Source of the DNA: Periplaneta americana | Lineage: Eukaryota > Arthropoda > Insecta > Blattodea > Blattidae | Direction of reading: 5' to 3' | DNA length: 64,000 bases | NCBI RefSeq assembly: GCF_040183065.1 | Contig: NC_091132.1 | Coordinates: 160,601,602-160,665,601 of the forward strand | In this document: one piece after another, positions 33,704-45,889 of the stretch | Layout of the letters: every line of letters begins with the position of its first letter | Position numbering within the stretch: position 1 is the stretch's first letter | The notes under the pieces: generated by a model | Seen by the model: only the letters and a program-made list of their open reading frames with translations | Database searches by the model: none | Told to the model about the DNA's origin: nothing | Translations under genes and position numbers: made by a program

Positions 33704-35231
33704 CAGAGCCTTCTTCAGTTACAAGCCGGATCATGGGTAGGTTTGGCAACGCTGACTGGAGGCGGGAGATTCTAAATTGATATTCATGTAATTGTGCTTT
33801 CTCATTGCTTTCGTTGTACGTAATGTGTACTTTTTCAACATTACTTTAAGCACAAAGTTAAGATCAAGATTCAGAGTAGTGATGTTAATTATTACGGATT
33901 CGAAAATAGTGTTTTATTGTAATCAATTAGCTATACTTCAGAATACGGCGTAAATAGGTTACTTACATGCAGAGACTGCCACTTAAAATAATTACAAAAA
34001 AAATATGTTTTTATTGATAGTACAAAGATAAATAAATAAAAAAGATATTCCTTGCACTGAATATAATAAAATCAACAATGCAATAAAGACGTAAGTTCCT
34101 ACGCAGTATTCTTAAGTTCTATTCAATTAACAAATTTGTGGCTAGGAAATTGACAATGTTTTGGGACTTTATGGTGTTTCACCTGTAACGTGAAAGGTCT
34201 AGGATACATTTTAATATTATCTTATGCGATTATCTATCGTGCTTTTCTATAAATACCGTATTTCGGATGCCCAGGAAGCCAGTTTTAGTTTGAATCTGGC
34301 CAGTCACTATAACAATACTGTTATTCTAAATTATTTGTTATAAAGTTTTTAAAATATAATTTTAAATAAATATATATAACTACAGAAAACAAGCTAAGGA
34401 TGTAAATTATGCAAATAAAATAAAAATGTAAACAGAGGAAACTGACATATTATAATAAAGTATAAGGATGTAAATGCAGTTAGGCCAAGTATAAAGATCT
34501 ATGGAAAAAATAAAGAAACATACCTTGAACATAATAGGTAACAAAACACATCATTATCTATTAAGTATGTGGCAATTAGCGTAAACGCAGTGAACTTTAA
34601 ATCTTGTAAATACGAAGTGAAAAGAAACATGTTTATAACTAATTTATTACAAAAGGAATAATATTATTAAACAAACCTTGAAAGCCAACAAAGTGAGTGT
34701 ATGCATCTACAAATTATAGTTAGTTCTGACGTATAGCAGGCATTCCGAATCTTCAAAACTGCAACTTATTTTATGGGATCACAAAACAGCTGTTTACAAT
34801 TAACTTGAAAATCAACGGAGTAACTTTATTGATATAGCAGGCCAATCCCAACAAATTGGCTAGAATTATGATACACCACAAACTACAAGTAACTATAACA
34901 ATGTAGTTTATACAGTATTTAATATTTAAAAGAATAGTTAATTACTTTGTCATCATTAACCGTAAAAATTGACAAAGACTGCAACCATTTTATTTTCATT
35001 TATCGTCTTGTTTCTATTGCCAACACGCACTTAGTTTATAATACATCAACAATTAACGTTTGGTACGACCGCGAACATAATTCCATCGACACACACTTAT
35101 ATTGTAACATTAATTTACATTGAAAATCGGCAACACAAACACGTGTTCTCTATGGCAGGCCTCCAGTTGACAGTTAATTACAGTATTGCCGACGTATGGC
35201 TCCGGCTTGTAACTGAAGAAGGCTCCACCTG
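33704..35231. mobile_element. Tc1/mariner-like non-autonomous element, 1528 bp
   Basis: TA flanks both ends (33702-33703, 35232-35233). The ends are CAGAGCC and inverted CAGGTGGAGCC, followed by a perfect 25-bp inverted repeat (CTTCTTCAGTTACAAGCCGG and neighbours). It is AT-rich and has no open frame of note. The duplicate empty site at about 36302 has a single TA, which supports the limits. Confidence 0.78.
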
Positions 35232-35319
35232 TAGAATTACTACTAACAATGGCTACATTTCTGACACGTTTTCAATGCCATGACTGTATGTGTCGAGCCA
35301 TCAACCAGAAACGGGTTTA

Positions 35320-36122
35320 AGTATAGTGCCGCCCCTAGGCAGTGCTTAAAATTGCCGCCCCCAACTACCACATTCAGTTTATGAGCAGCTATTATACAGA
35401 TCATATTTAGATTAAATTAGTTTTAAATGACATGTTATATAATTCAGAAAACAGTAAATTACTGAAATCAAAATACATGCATCTTACTTGTGAATTATAA
35501 AGATTTCCTTCGCGCTTTATTCATAAGAAAGCATTGATGTTGTAACATGCAAAAAAACATATTCAAACTTATTCATTGTTGAAACAATATTAATTTTAGA
35601 AAGGCAGGCTGTGGTTTATTTTTAAGCATCGGTTTTGTTGGTGATACCTATTACGAGTATTTCTTACTTCGATAGTAAGTTTAAAGTAATTGAAAAAATA
35701 AACTCCAACTCTATGCAGAATAAACCTTACATTTCAAATTATGTAGTGCACATTCTGGAAAGCCATTAAATATAATATATAATTATATTGAAAATGTAAC
35801 TAAGGATTATGGTTACTATTCCTAGCGATAGATAATAAACACATCCAATTTGATTTTCAACAATGCATTCTTGTTTAGACAAGCAGTTCAATTTAAGCGG
35901 TTTCATTTTTATAATAACGTGATACCAGTATTAAGATATAATAATTATGCAGCTGGACACTTTTCTATTACTCTCGCCCAATGCGATAACAAAAAATATC
36001 CGATTTCCACAAGGTATTGAAGAACAAATTTCAGAAAAGACTGTAAAATAAAAATTAAAAGGAAGAGGAGAGAAAGAGAGAGAGAGAATGCCACCCCCTG
36101 GAAATTGCCTAAATCCAGCACT
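35320..36122. mobile_element. Possible DNA element, ends weakly inverted
   Basis: The left side has AGTGCCGCCCCTAGGCAGTG. The right side, inverted, has AGTGCTGGATTTAGGCAATT followed by CCAGGGGGTGGCATTC, a style I associate with hAT-like ends. No transposase. Weak. Confidence 0.3.
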
Positions 36123-36486
36123 GTTCATTAATTTTATTATATCTTACACTTCTTGATGCACTTGTAGAAATGACAAACTGAAAGTTTGCATATAATTAAC
36201 AGGAATTACTTTCTCAGTGCAATGCGGCATTTTATATAAGCTACAGAAAATGTAGTCAACAGAAAATTATAATTATTTGTGCTTGAACTAATGTCCCGGT
36301 AAAATTGTCACTAACAATGGCTGCATTTCAAGGCCATCGACTTTTCAAACGCACGTCTTATTGTAACCACTGAGCATAAACCTTTCAGTAGCTTACATTC
36401 ATCAGATATAAATAAATAAATGAAAGCGCACTAATGTGCATTGATGTGGTGGTTATCTACTGTTCCCTGCTATACTCTGTCAGGGA

Positions 36487-38171
36487 TCATGTTCTTTTGG
36501 TGCAAATCGAGAAGTGGTATCGTTCACATTGTTTCCCGCACAGGTTGCACACACAATTGTCCGCTGGCTCGTGGTATCCTTGTTTGATACACAGCTTGTG
36601 GTGGAAACCATGTACCGACAGTCTTGTTAGGGCGCTGCGTAATTCCTGGTTTGGTCTTATCCAGCTGCGATCGACCATGGCGTCTGTGAAGTAGAAGTCT
36701 TCCCAGATCTCGTCTCTCTTTCTCCGTCGATCGTGTAGAACTTCTTCTGATTTTTCTGTTGATGGCAGTAGTAGTTGCGAGCGTAGATCCTCAATGAGAA
36801 AGGCTTCCCTTGCAAGCTCGTATACTAGGCGCGATGGTGTGTGTATAGATAGGCCTGGAGTTTTCTTTAGGAATCTCGCCTTTGTTGCTTCTATGATTTC
36901 TAGGGCCTTTTTGGAGAGGTTCGTCCAGGTTATTGCTATTCCATAAGTCAGGATTGGTAGGATTTTTGCTGTGTATAAGGCCATTGCAGTTTCCAGGGAT
37001 AAGCTCTGTAGTTGTGTGATGTCATATACTGCTTTTGTCGCGGCAATTTCTCTTTCTCTTGTGTGCATATGGAAGCATATGCTGGTGGTTTGAAGAGTCA
37101 TTCCTAGATATTTGAAGTGGTTCACAATCTCTAACTTCTTTCCGTCGAGCATGATGTGTTCTTTTTCTGCTATTTTGCCTCCTTTTCTGAAAATCATTTG
37201 TACAGTTTTGTTTTAATTTATTTCTAGGCTGTTTATACCTACCCAGTTTGAAAATTTGTTTAAAGCTTTCTGAAGTTTGTGGGGGTCCTTTGACCCCAGT
37301 AACATGTCATCGGCATACATGTAGAGGGTGATGGGTTTGTCTTTTAATGCAGCTACAATATCTGATGTGGCAATATTGAAAATGAGAGGGAAGTTGCCAC
37401 TGTGTCGTTTATTGTGATTTTATTTTCTGCTAGGATGCTTCTGATAACTATTGTGATGTGATCATTTTCTCCCAACATTTGCTCTAGTTTTTTGACCAGG
37501 ATTCCCATGTCGATAAGGTCAAAAGCTTTCTTATAGTCTATAAAGACGGCGTAAAATTTTCCTTTCGGGGGCTTCTGGGCATCTACTATATCTCTCATTA
37601 GGTTTTCAATGGCTTGTAATGTGGACCTTCCTTTCCGGAAGCCAAATTGGCATTCTGGTATTTGGTTGTCAACTTTCCAGTATATCCTGTCCGTTAGGAT
37701 CTTTGTGAGAACTTTGAAGATGTTATTTCCAAGTGCGATGCCCCTGTAGGAGTCTGCGTTGTCTATGGGTCCTTTTCCTTTGTACATAACTCGCATTCTT
37801 GACGATCTCCATTGGTCGGGGATATTTCCAGTCTCCATACACGTGTTGAAGAGCTTTGTCCAGGTGCTACTGAGTATCGCTTTCGAGCTTTATAGGTGCT
37901 CATTATATATGCTATCCGGACCGGCTGCCTTGTTTTTTCTGAGACTTATTATTGTATTTGTCACTTCTTCTTCTGAGATGGGGGTGGAGTCTTGACTAGG
38001 TGTGTTCCTGGCTCTTGTTACAGTTGCATTTTGTCCGTTTCTGTTTAAGATTAATTCAAAGTGCTCTTCCCATTTCCCTATGTGAATTGTGTTTGGTGAC
38101 TTCGTTTTCCTTTGTTTTAGTGCGAGGAAAGGATCCGATCTTGCATTTTTCGCCACTTTTCTTCCTTCCAT
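36487..38171 (-). pseudogene. LINE reverse transcriptase and C-terminal region, broken
   Basis: The order is: NKAAGPDSIYNE (38171-37890); PDQWRSSRMRVMYKGKG, SYRGIAL, FGFRKGRSTL and FIDYKKAFDLID with the first catalytic Asp (37838-37353); then, in another frame near 37310-37340, LYMYADDMLLG with the catalytic pair. The GV.QGD loop between them is deleted. The last 236 codons (37197-36487) include HFKYLGMTLQ, LPILTYG and a C-x2-C-x4-H-x4-C-like end (CNLCGKQCERYHFSIC). Confidence 0.87.
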
Positions 38172-38291
38172 TTCTACATGTTTTTCTTTTCTGTGCTTTA
38201 TGAGGTTTTTGTATTCCTTGCTAGTGGATGCTTATCTATGTAGGAGCTCCTCCGTCTGTTGTTCTCTTAGTTGGTGTAGCAGTGATAGCAC

Positions 38292-39161
38292 TTACTGTCT
38301 CTTCTGGTAGCATTCTCGGGCGAACCACGGCTTTCCCTGCTTGTTTTTTGCTGGCATTATTGCTTTTTCTATTAAATTCGTTAGTATATCTACTGCTGTG
38401 TTTGGATCTTCCTCTGTTATGTACTGGTGTGCGGTTTTGATTGTGATCTCTTCCTCTGATAGTAACTCAATGTTGAGTTTCCTTGTTCTCTTAGGTTTTT
38501 TCTTTTGGTGTTTGCCTAGATTTGTTTTGATGAAGTGCATTTCTGTGACGACTGGTACGTGTTTTCTGAAGGGTGTTGTTCCTGACTTCCATTCTCCTGT
38601 TTGTCTTCCGTGTTTGATATTGTGTCCCCTGTATAATACTAAGTCAATTGCGCTGGAACCGTTTATGGCGAGGTAGGTTTTCATTTCTGGTTTGTTTATT
38701 AACACAAACCCTTCTTCTGCTAAGCAATTCAGAACTTCTCTGCATTTTTGGTTTGGCTTGTCGATTCTGCAATTTAGGTCTCCTGCGATTATTGCAGGCT
38801 TGTCTTGTTGCATGTTTGATATTGCAGACATCAGCTTCCCTGTGATATCTGCTGGATCTTCTTGTGGCCTACAGTATATTCCTACTATGTAGATTCCTGT
38901 GGTTTCTAGGAAGATCATATTTTCTTCTGTGTGGCTTTTGACTGTTTTCCCTATGGTTGGTTTGTAATAGCATGATACGCCTCCTGATGGTCTCCCTTCT
39001 AGCCCTTGCGTTGCTATTGCGTGGATTCCATAGTAATCTGTTATGTGTATTGGTTCTGTGGTGAGAGTTTCTGTTAGAATAATAATTCTGTGGTTTTCAA
39101 ATAGATTTCCCGGTGCTATGTTTAGGATACTTTTCAATCCTTCCACATTCCATAGAAGCAT
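38292..39161 (-). pseudogene. LINE endonuclease domain (EEP family)
   Basis: 289 codons, open upstream as well. LLWNVEGLKS is the start region of LINE endonucleases, IIILTET holds the catalytic Glu, GGVSCYYKP and IVGIYCRPQED follow, IIAGDLNCRID holds the Asp-Leu-Asn catalytic triplet, and AIDLVLYRG is the D-x-x-x-x region. The His of the last motif is present in FRKHVPV (usually S.H.P). It nicks target DNA in an active element. The frame closes near 38292. Confidence 0.85.
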
Positions 39162-39304
39162 AGTCCATTGTATATCTCCGGTCGTTCCTGTGTAGTTTCT
39201 TTGGTGTTTTTTGTTCCTACCGAAATCGAAATGTTTTCACGATTATTCCTTCCTCCCAGATATGTCCTTCATCAGATATGTCAACACTTAAATATCTGTT
39301 ACAG

Positions 39305-39402
39305 TCGCGATGGATGTAATCAAGAAGGAACCTGAGGTTGACCCTTTGGCTATACAGTGGAGTGATGAGACTGATACAGCTGAGAAGAAGCCCTTATCAG
39401 AG
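39305..39402 (+). CDS. Gene 2 exon 1: paralogue of gene 1
   Basis: The acceptor is ATCTGTTACAG. Five untranslated bases, ATG at 39310, 31 codons, phase 0, donor GTAAAT at 39403. The product starts MDVIKKEPEVDPL, close to gene 1. IKKE (4-7) fits psi-K-x-E. The LINE at 36410-39267 ends just upstream in what should be the preceding intron, possibly affecting the branch point. No stop or frameshift is seen in any of the three exons. Confidence 0.82.
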
Positions 39403-40254
39403 GTAAATTGAGTCACTGGTTGTAATTTCTGTGTGCGACATGTTTAACTTTGTAGAATATCACTTGAAGTTTTATCAAAATATGTCCCAGCGGACTCTCA
39501 GTATAGTCTAAGAAATTTCAAACGTAAAGATGTTTGTCATGTTTGTCTATATGTCGCGTGTTAAAGCTTGTTTTATACTTTTCCATAGTATTTTAATGTG
39601 GAGTGGTTTGAGTTTTAAGGTAACTCAAAATGCTTTTCATAAATCCTCTTACTTATTAATGTGTTTTATTTTTTAATGAATATAGTTATGTAAGATCAAA
39701 GAGTTGAATTCTGTTACACCTGAGTAGCTAGTGCATATCTCTGAAATGCATGCAGTAGGGCAGATACATCTCCAGAGTAGACCATCGCAACGAACACACT
39801 GACGTGAGCCCTTGTGACTGTAACTGTTACTGAAACGGGACGCGTTTTTGAATAATTTCTCTACACAAGATAATTTAATTGTAATTTCTTGTAGTTACTT
39901 GAGAGTGGCAGATATTCCAAATCCGTTACCCTTTTCCACTTTGCTGGTCAGATGTGTGAGCTACATGCAATATAAATCTATGTTAATACAAATGTAACCA
40001 CTTATTTTCAACTGAAACCATAGCAATAATAAAGCATGTTATACTGCTTGATAGTATATTATATATTAGTGTTCTGCACTATTTATTGCATACCAGTTGA
40101 TATGCACTGCCGTGTTAATGTGTTGGCGAGGAATAAATGGTATGGTACCTCAACTCTATTTGGCAAGGATTCGACATTTTTTTTTTTTTCAAACGGATAA
40201 TTGAAGTAAAAATGAAAAAGTAGAATTCACATAATTGTCAACAATTCGAGGGAA
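39403..40254. other. Gene 2 intron 1, no other feature
   Basis: AT-rich intron DNA with a T-run at 40177-40188. Confidence 0.55.
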
Positions 40255-40795
40255 ATAAAACAATAATGATTTACTTAATGACGTAATTAATGGAAACATA
40301 AAAATTGGAGATTTATCCTTCGAAGAGGTGGAAAACTTCAAATATCTTGGAGCAACAATTGTTCTGTATGGTTATGAAACTCGGACTCTAACTTTGAGAG
40401 AGAAACAGAGATTAAGAGATTTTGAGAATAAAGTCCTTAGGAAAATATTTCGGGCTAAGAGGGATGAAGTTACAGGGGAATGGAGAAAGTTAAACAATGC
40501 AGAACTGCACGCATTGTATTCTTCACCTGACATAATTAGGAACATTAAATCCAGACTTTGAGATGGGCAGGACATGTAGCACATATAGGCAAACCCAGAA
40601 ACCATATAGAGTATTAGTTGGGAGGCCGAGATGTAGATGGGAGGATAATATTAAAATGGATTTGAGGGAGGTGGGATATGATGATAGAGACTGGAATAAA
40701 CTTGCACAGGATAGGGACCGATGGCGGGCTTATGTGAGGGCGGCAGTGAACCTGCTGGTTCCTTAAAAGCCATTTGTTAGTAAGTAAGTGTTTTT
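40255..40795 (+). pseudogene. LINE 3' fragment with internal deletion
   Basis: Reads FEEVENFKYLGATI, then directly VLYGYETRTLTLREKQRLRD and VTGEWRKLNNAELHALYSS, then in another frame GRPRCRWEDNIKMDLREVGY. In the sister copy at 44930-45570 about 150 bp lie between KYLG and VLY, so this copy has lost that stretch. It ends with AAGTAAGT-type tail. Confidence 0.85.
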
Positions 40796-41055
40796 TTTTT
40801 TTTTTTGCGTTGAACGCTAATATAAACCTAAACTGTATTGAATTAATTTTAATGTACAATTTTTTTTAATGTATAAATATGAGAACATCCATGTCAAATA
40901 TGTAATAATCTGAAATAATTTTGTTTAGTAATAGACAGTTACAGTGTAAAAAAGTATCTTATGTAACAGTTATTTTATTTATTTATTATTTATAATCTGA
41001 AATTTAATTAAACCACTATATAAGATAAACATTTTGTCTAATATTTTGTGTTAAG

Positions 41056-41469
41056 TTTAGAAACAACGTAACGCCTGAATTTTTGGGCTTAAATTTATTA
41101 CATTACATATTATATTTAGTATTTGCATTATATGTTAAATGAGCCGTTCAGAGCAAAAGTGGTGTAAGTCAAAATTGGGTAATGAGTTTTAAAGTAAAAA
41201 TTCTGTAAAATACAGCGCAAACTAGCAATTAATATGTCCTTCGTGCTATCCACTGACTACTAATAGTTTAAATAAATTGAATATTAAATTACTTTAACTC
41301 TCATTATCCATTTTTGATTTACACCACTTCTGCTCTGAACAGCTTAAATAATCTGTTTAACAGTTCCTTTAAATATGCAAAAATTCTATTGAAGTAGCTA
41401 CCTATATATTTTTATAAATTTTTGTCATTTGTGGAAAATTTATGTTTATGGAGTTACGTTGTTTCTAAA
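41056..41469. mobile_element. Inverted-repeat MITE, 414 bp
   Basis: The outer ends TTTAGAAACAACGTAAC pair exactly with 41453-41469. An inner block GTTCAGAGCAAAAGTGGTGT (near 41147) pairs with the inverse of 41315-41341 (TTCAGAGCAGAAGTGGTGT). No coding sequence. Confidence 0.8.
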
Positions 41470-41599
41470 ATTACCTATTCATTTAGCCTTGCTTATTTGT
41501 TTGCTTCTACTGCGCAATACTGGTTATACCCAAATCACCTTTTACACCTGACCTAGTAGTCGTAACCAATATTCTGTGAAGCATTTATTTATTTAGTTT

Positions 41600-42230
41600 T
41601 CATAGTTTACCCAACAACCATAAGGGTACACTACTTACAAATAACAAAAGGTAGCAATTAAAAAAAAACTGATACCGGTACAAATTAAAGTAAACTAAAT
41701 TGCATATAGATTGGGCTTTTTGTACAATGGCAGGTATAAATGTACTTCTTGAACTAAAAATATTACAATTGTTAAAATACTTATTATAATAGTAACAACT
41801 TCTATATAGATGGTATTGTTTGTACTGTAATTTGTCCGGGGACACCTTAAAAAAATGTTTTATTAATTCTATTACTATAATTAGGAACTTCAAATTCGAC
41901 TAGATTAATTAACTGATTACAATTACATTCATTTACAATTGAATGAAGGTACATGACGTCGTAAATAACCCTACGTAATTTTAAAGTATTATAATTGTAC
42001 ACTTTCATAAGCATAGTATATGGAACAAAATTTTCATGTAGTGGATATTTGTCATTTTGTCTATAAGAAAGTAACCTGAGAATTTTTTTTTTTTGTATAT
42101 TTTCAATTAATGTATTATATTTAATAGTAGTGGGAGATCAAACAACTGATGCATATTCTAATTTAGATCTAACAAAACTTGAATGTAAACATGTTAATAC
42201 CTTGACATTTTAAAAACCTATTGTATTTCT
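41600..42230 (-). pseudogene. LINE reverse-transcriptase C-terminal remnant
   Basis: The minus strand reads SSFVRSKLEYASVV, then ENIQKK, then LLSYRQNDKYPLHENF and later KVSPDKLQYKQYHLYRS. This is the region after the RT palm (VRSKLEYAS.VW.P....LE.IQ..F). Frames are broken. It resembles the piece at 49735-50370. Confidence 0.7.
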
Positions 42231-42492
42231 AATATGGTTCTGAGAATTAATTTTGAATACGTGCATGTGGAAAGTTTTCAATATATACCGCTCACTTCTA
42301 AAAGTAAACATTTGCATTTGTATATCATACGTAGTTGTTAATGTCTTGTTTTTTATTATACTGCATTTCACATGTGTCTTAATTATTAATCAGCCCCTAG
42401 TATGAGGATCAGAGTGCAGCATATAGCACTTGGAATCACATCTATACAAGTTGTTGTATGTTACATATGCATTATGTATTTGTCTTTTGCAG

Positions 42493-42630
42493 GAAGGGAA
42501 TTTATTGGATCTCCACGTGGCTGGAATAAAGACGGAAAGTGTGGACCACAGCTATGATCTCACATCAGATATTGTAGTTGAGGAAACTGCAGTGCCTACT
42601 AATTTTGTTACAACAGAGTGCAAAGCTGAG
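42493..42630 (+). CDS. Gene 2 exon 2
   Basis: The acceptor is GTCTTTTGCAG and the donor is GTATGT at 42631. It has 46 codons with phase 0 at both ends. Residues 32-77 begin EGNLLDLHVAGIKTES and keep HSYDLTSDI in line with gene 1 HSCVLTSDI. IKTE (43-46) fits psi-K-x-E at the place of MKTE in gene 1. It lacks the VKCE and LKSE stretch of gene 1, so it is 16 codons shorter. Confidence 0.83.
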
Positions 42631-43362
42631 GTATGTGGATTTCATAGTGTTTGCCAGCAGTTGTTCTTTCAGTATTAATCTTGTATTCATTTCGTCGCAG
42701 GCATTTACTGTCTCAATGAAGCCTCAAGGATTTAGCATTTGAAAGGACCATTAATATCTTCTACATAAAATTATATAGGTCCTACTCGTTTCTTTAAAAA
42801 TACCTTAAATTCAAATTATATACAGGATGGAAGTGAGATTAACTTGCAGATTGAAATGAACGTTAGGGTACACGTAAATGAATAGAAATTCCATATTATG
42901 TTTTGCGATTAAATCCACGGTTAATTAGAAAATTAACTTCGAAAGTTTCAGCAGTCTGCAACATCGGTGCTAACACACACTACTCTTGATACAGATGCAA
43001 GGTCAACGAACTCGGTGTGTCTCGACAAGTGAGCTGTTCTCTGTCAAGATTTTGCCACTTGCTTGCATCGTGCATTGGCTTTAAATTAGAGGTTTTTTAA
43101 AATTAAATTTACACTAAAACCGACCACGAAATACGCCAGAGAGATAAGTTATTCTTTATTAGATTTCCTATCGATACGGACAAAAATCACAGTCCTACTC
43201 GTAATAGTCACCGAATAAAAGATTGTTAAATTTTGGGGGGGGGGGAAGAAAGCTATGAACTTTTCACCAATATGATGATATAGTTTTTGTTACATTATTC
43301 GCTCCCGAAATCTGCAAGGCTATTTCACTTCCACTATATATATATATATATATATATATAGG
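42631..43362. other. Gene 2 intron 2, start; no gene seen
   Basis: TACAGGATGGAAGTGAGATT at 42823 looks like a TA-flanked mariner-type end, but no matching end was found. A G-run lies at 43234-43243 and a TA run at 43337-43360. Confidence 0.45.
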
Positions 43363-43615
43363 GTCCACACATGTGGAGTAACGGTCAGCGCGTCTGGCCG
43401 CGAAACCAGGTGGCCCGGGTTCGAATCCCGGTCGGGGAAAGTTACCTGATTGAGGTTTTTTCCGGGGTTTTCCCGCAACCCAATACGAGCAAATGCTGGG
43501 TAACTTTCGGTGCTGGACCCCGGACTCATTTCACCGGCATTATCAACTTCATATCATTCAGACGCTAAATAACCTAGATGTTGATACAGCGTCGTAGAAT
43601 AACCCAATAAAAAAA
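43363..43615 (+). repeat. SINE family 1, copy B
   Basis: Same head (B box GGTTCGAATCC) and body as copy A, without the nested SINE. It sits between two TA-rich tracts, so target duplication cannot be read. Confidence 0.9.
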
Positions 43616-44045
43616 ATATATATATGTATATATAGGAGTATTACGAATATCGTGCAGTACTATGGGATTTTAGTTTTGACGTCTTCTGGTGGAAAAAGTT
43701 CGTATGAACACTTCATACTCTTAAACTTTTGTGAGCTACACCCCGTGAAAATTAAATATAAATGTGAACGCTATTAAAGTTCAAATTATCTACGAAAATG
43801 GTATTTATTGTGTTATAAATTCATTACAGAACACTGACATTATTGCTCTCATAAAAAATCAGCATTACACCGATTTTCAAAGACTCCACCTTCTGCAGCA
43901 ATACATATAGTCTATATTTGGTAGAGTGTGAACTGCACACACCACAGTCCCTAACTTTCGTTGTTGGCCGCGAATCTTCTTGACTGCTGAGTAAGTATGT
44001 TGTGCGAACTCTTCTCAGCTATGCACTCTCACACTACACACAATA
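43616..44045. other. No gene seen
   Basis: Nothing recognised; may contain the decayed 5' part of the Tc1 fragment that follows. Confidence 0.45.
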
Positions 44046-44330
44046 ACCTTAAACCATCCCTCATGCTGGGGCTGGATGTCTCACGATGGCACTGGCATGC
44101 TACAGCGCATCGATGGCCAATTTCGGGCACCAAATTATCTGCATATTTTGGAAAACGTGCTTCTTCCTTCGACCTGAGTTAGGTATTCTTAAAGAAATTT
44201 AATATTCCAGCAGGATAACCACTCCTCACATACCGCCATAAACGTTGAAAGATGGTTCGTGGGAAGGCCTGAGATCGACCTCGTACCTTGGCCTCCCAGA
44301 ACATCTGATCGCTCGTCACTTGTCTAAGAT
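44046..44330 (+). pseudogene. Tc1-type transposase fragment
   Basis: One frame reads WMSHDGTGMLQRIDGQF and NYLHILENVLLPS. After a stop and frame change it reads FQQDNHSSHTAINVERWF, with the second catalytic Asp, and EIDLVPWPPRTSD. This is the typical Tc1 order (W....G.G.L..I.G...; Y..IL....LP; QQDN...H.A..V..WF). The first Asp and the last acidic residue are not found. Confidence 0.8.
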
Positions 44331-44439
44331 TTGCAACACCAAGAGACACGACAATACTTTTTTCAAAGACTGGTCATATGCAAATATTGCGTTTTTAGTT
44401 GCTGTAACTTAGAGGTATAAAATGGAAGTACAACGGTGC

Positions 44440-45575
44440 AGTACATCAATTATTCATAGATTTCAGAAAGGCATATGACTCGGTTAAGAGAGAAATTTGA
44501 TATAATACTCTTATGGAATTTGGTATTCCCGAGAAACTAGTTCGATTAATTAAAATATGTCTCTGTGAAACTTACAGCAGAGTCCGTATAGGCCAGCTTC
44601 TGTCTGATGCTTTTCCAATTCACTGCGGGCTAAAGCAAGGAGATGCACTATCACCTTTATTTTTTAACTTCGCTCTAGAATATGCCATTAGGAAAGTTCA
44701 CAATAACAGAGAGGGTTTGGAATTGAACGGGTTACATCAGCTTCTTGTATATGCAGATGACGTGAATATGTTAGGAGAAAATCCACAAACGATTAGGGAA
44801 AACGCGGAAATTTTATTTGAAGCAAATACAGCAATAGATTTGAATGTAAATCCCGAAAGGCAAAGTATATGATTATGTCTCGTGACCGCAATATTGTATG
44901 AAATGGAAATGTAAAAATTGTAGATTTATCCTTTGAAGAGGTGTAAAAATTCAAACATCTTGGAGCAACAGTAACAAATATAAATGACACTCAGGAGGCA
45001 ATTAACCGCAGAATAAATATGGGAAATGTCTGTTAATATTCGGTTGAGAAGCTTTTATCATCCAGTCTGCTGTCAAAAAATCTGAAAGTTAGAATTTATA
45101 AAACAGTTATATTACAGGTTGTTCTGTATTGTTGTGAAACTTGGACTCTAACTTTGAGAGAGGAAAAGAGATTAAGGGTGTTTGAGAATAAGGTGCTTAG
45201 GGAAATATTTGGGGCTAAAAGGGATGTAGTTACAGGATAATGGAGAAAGTTACACAACACAGAACTGCACGCATTGTATTCTTCACCTGATATAATTAGG
45301 AACATTAGATCCATATATTTGACGTGGCAGGGTATGTAGCACTTACGGGCAAATCCAGAAATGCATATAGAGTGTTAGTTGGGAGGCCAGAGGGAAAAAA
45401 TACCTTTGGGGAGGCCGAGACGTAGATGGGAGGATAATATTTAAATGGATTTGAGGGAGGTGGGATATGATGATAGAGACTGGATTAATCTTGCGCACAG
45501 GATAGGGACCAGTGGCGGGCTTATGTGAGGGCGGCAATGAAACTCCGGGTTCCTTAAAAGCCATTTATAAGTAAG
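44440..45575 (+). pseudogene. LINE, reverse transcriptase to 3' end, degenerate
   Basis: An open piece at 44513-44872 has [28 protein letters not shown] and [12 protein letters not shown], so the RT palm with its catalytic pair is intact here. After stops and frameshifts it goes on: FKHLGATVTNIND, VVLYCCETWTLTLREE, RKLHNTELHALYSSPDI and finally GRPR-type text ending at AAGCCATTTATAAGTAAGTA. Same family as 40255-40795. Confidence 0.87.
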
Positions 45576-45889
45576 TAACTTAGAAATAATTGATGAAGGA
45601 ACATTTTTTTTTTTTTTTTTTGCTGATTCTTTTAGTTTTGCTGTTTAATATAATAATGATGATTAAGAAAATAATTATACAGTTAGGACAAATTTTAAAT
45701 TTATTCCTAAAGTAGTAAAAGCATTAAATTTAATCTTTGATATGCGCCAAACCCCAAATAGCATTTATATATAGGGTCAGAGTACCAAGTGGTCTTATGA
45801 GACAGTGTGAGTGTAATTTGCTTAATTTGAAATAATCATAACTTCACAAATAATAGATAATTATGGAAATGAAATAATACATGTCTATT

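Larger units (their letters stand above)
33540..36340. repeat. Pair of diverged duplicate segments around 33540-33703 and 36140-36300
   Basis: The two segments share CACTTGTGGAAATGA / CACTTGTAGAAATGA, AAATGTAGTCAACAGAAAAT and TGAACTAATGTCCC. The right side of the first continues after the transposon at 35234 (ACTAACAATGGCTACATTT), matching 36309-36328 (ACTAACAATGGCTGCATTT). The second copy therefore shows the site without the transposon. Confidence 0.75.
36410..39267 (-). mobile_element. APE-type LINE, 2.86 kb, with 12-bp target duplication
   Basis: Perfect duplication TTCATCAGATAT at 36398-36409 and 39268-39279. The minus strand encodes an apurinic endonuclease domain, then reverse transcriptase, then a cysteine/histidine motif, and ends in a TTTATTTATTTA tail. 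Frameshifts near 38290, 37840, 37370 and 37200 and a small internal deletion make it inactive. The intact element would have one long ORF2. It stops 25 bp before the acceptor of gene 2 exon 1. Confidence 0.9.

Noticed and set aside
42823-43330. Mariner-like end TACAGGATGGAAGTGAGATT
   Set aside because: No inverted partner or transposase text could be found nearby.
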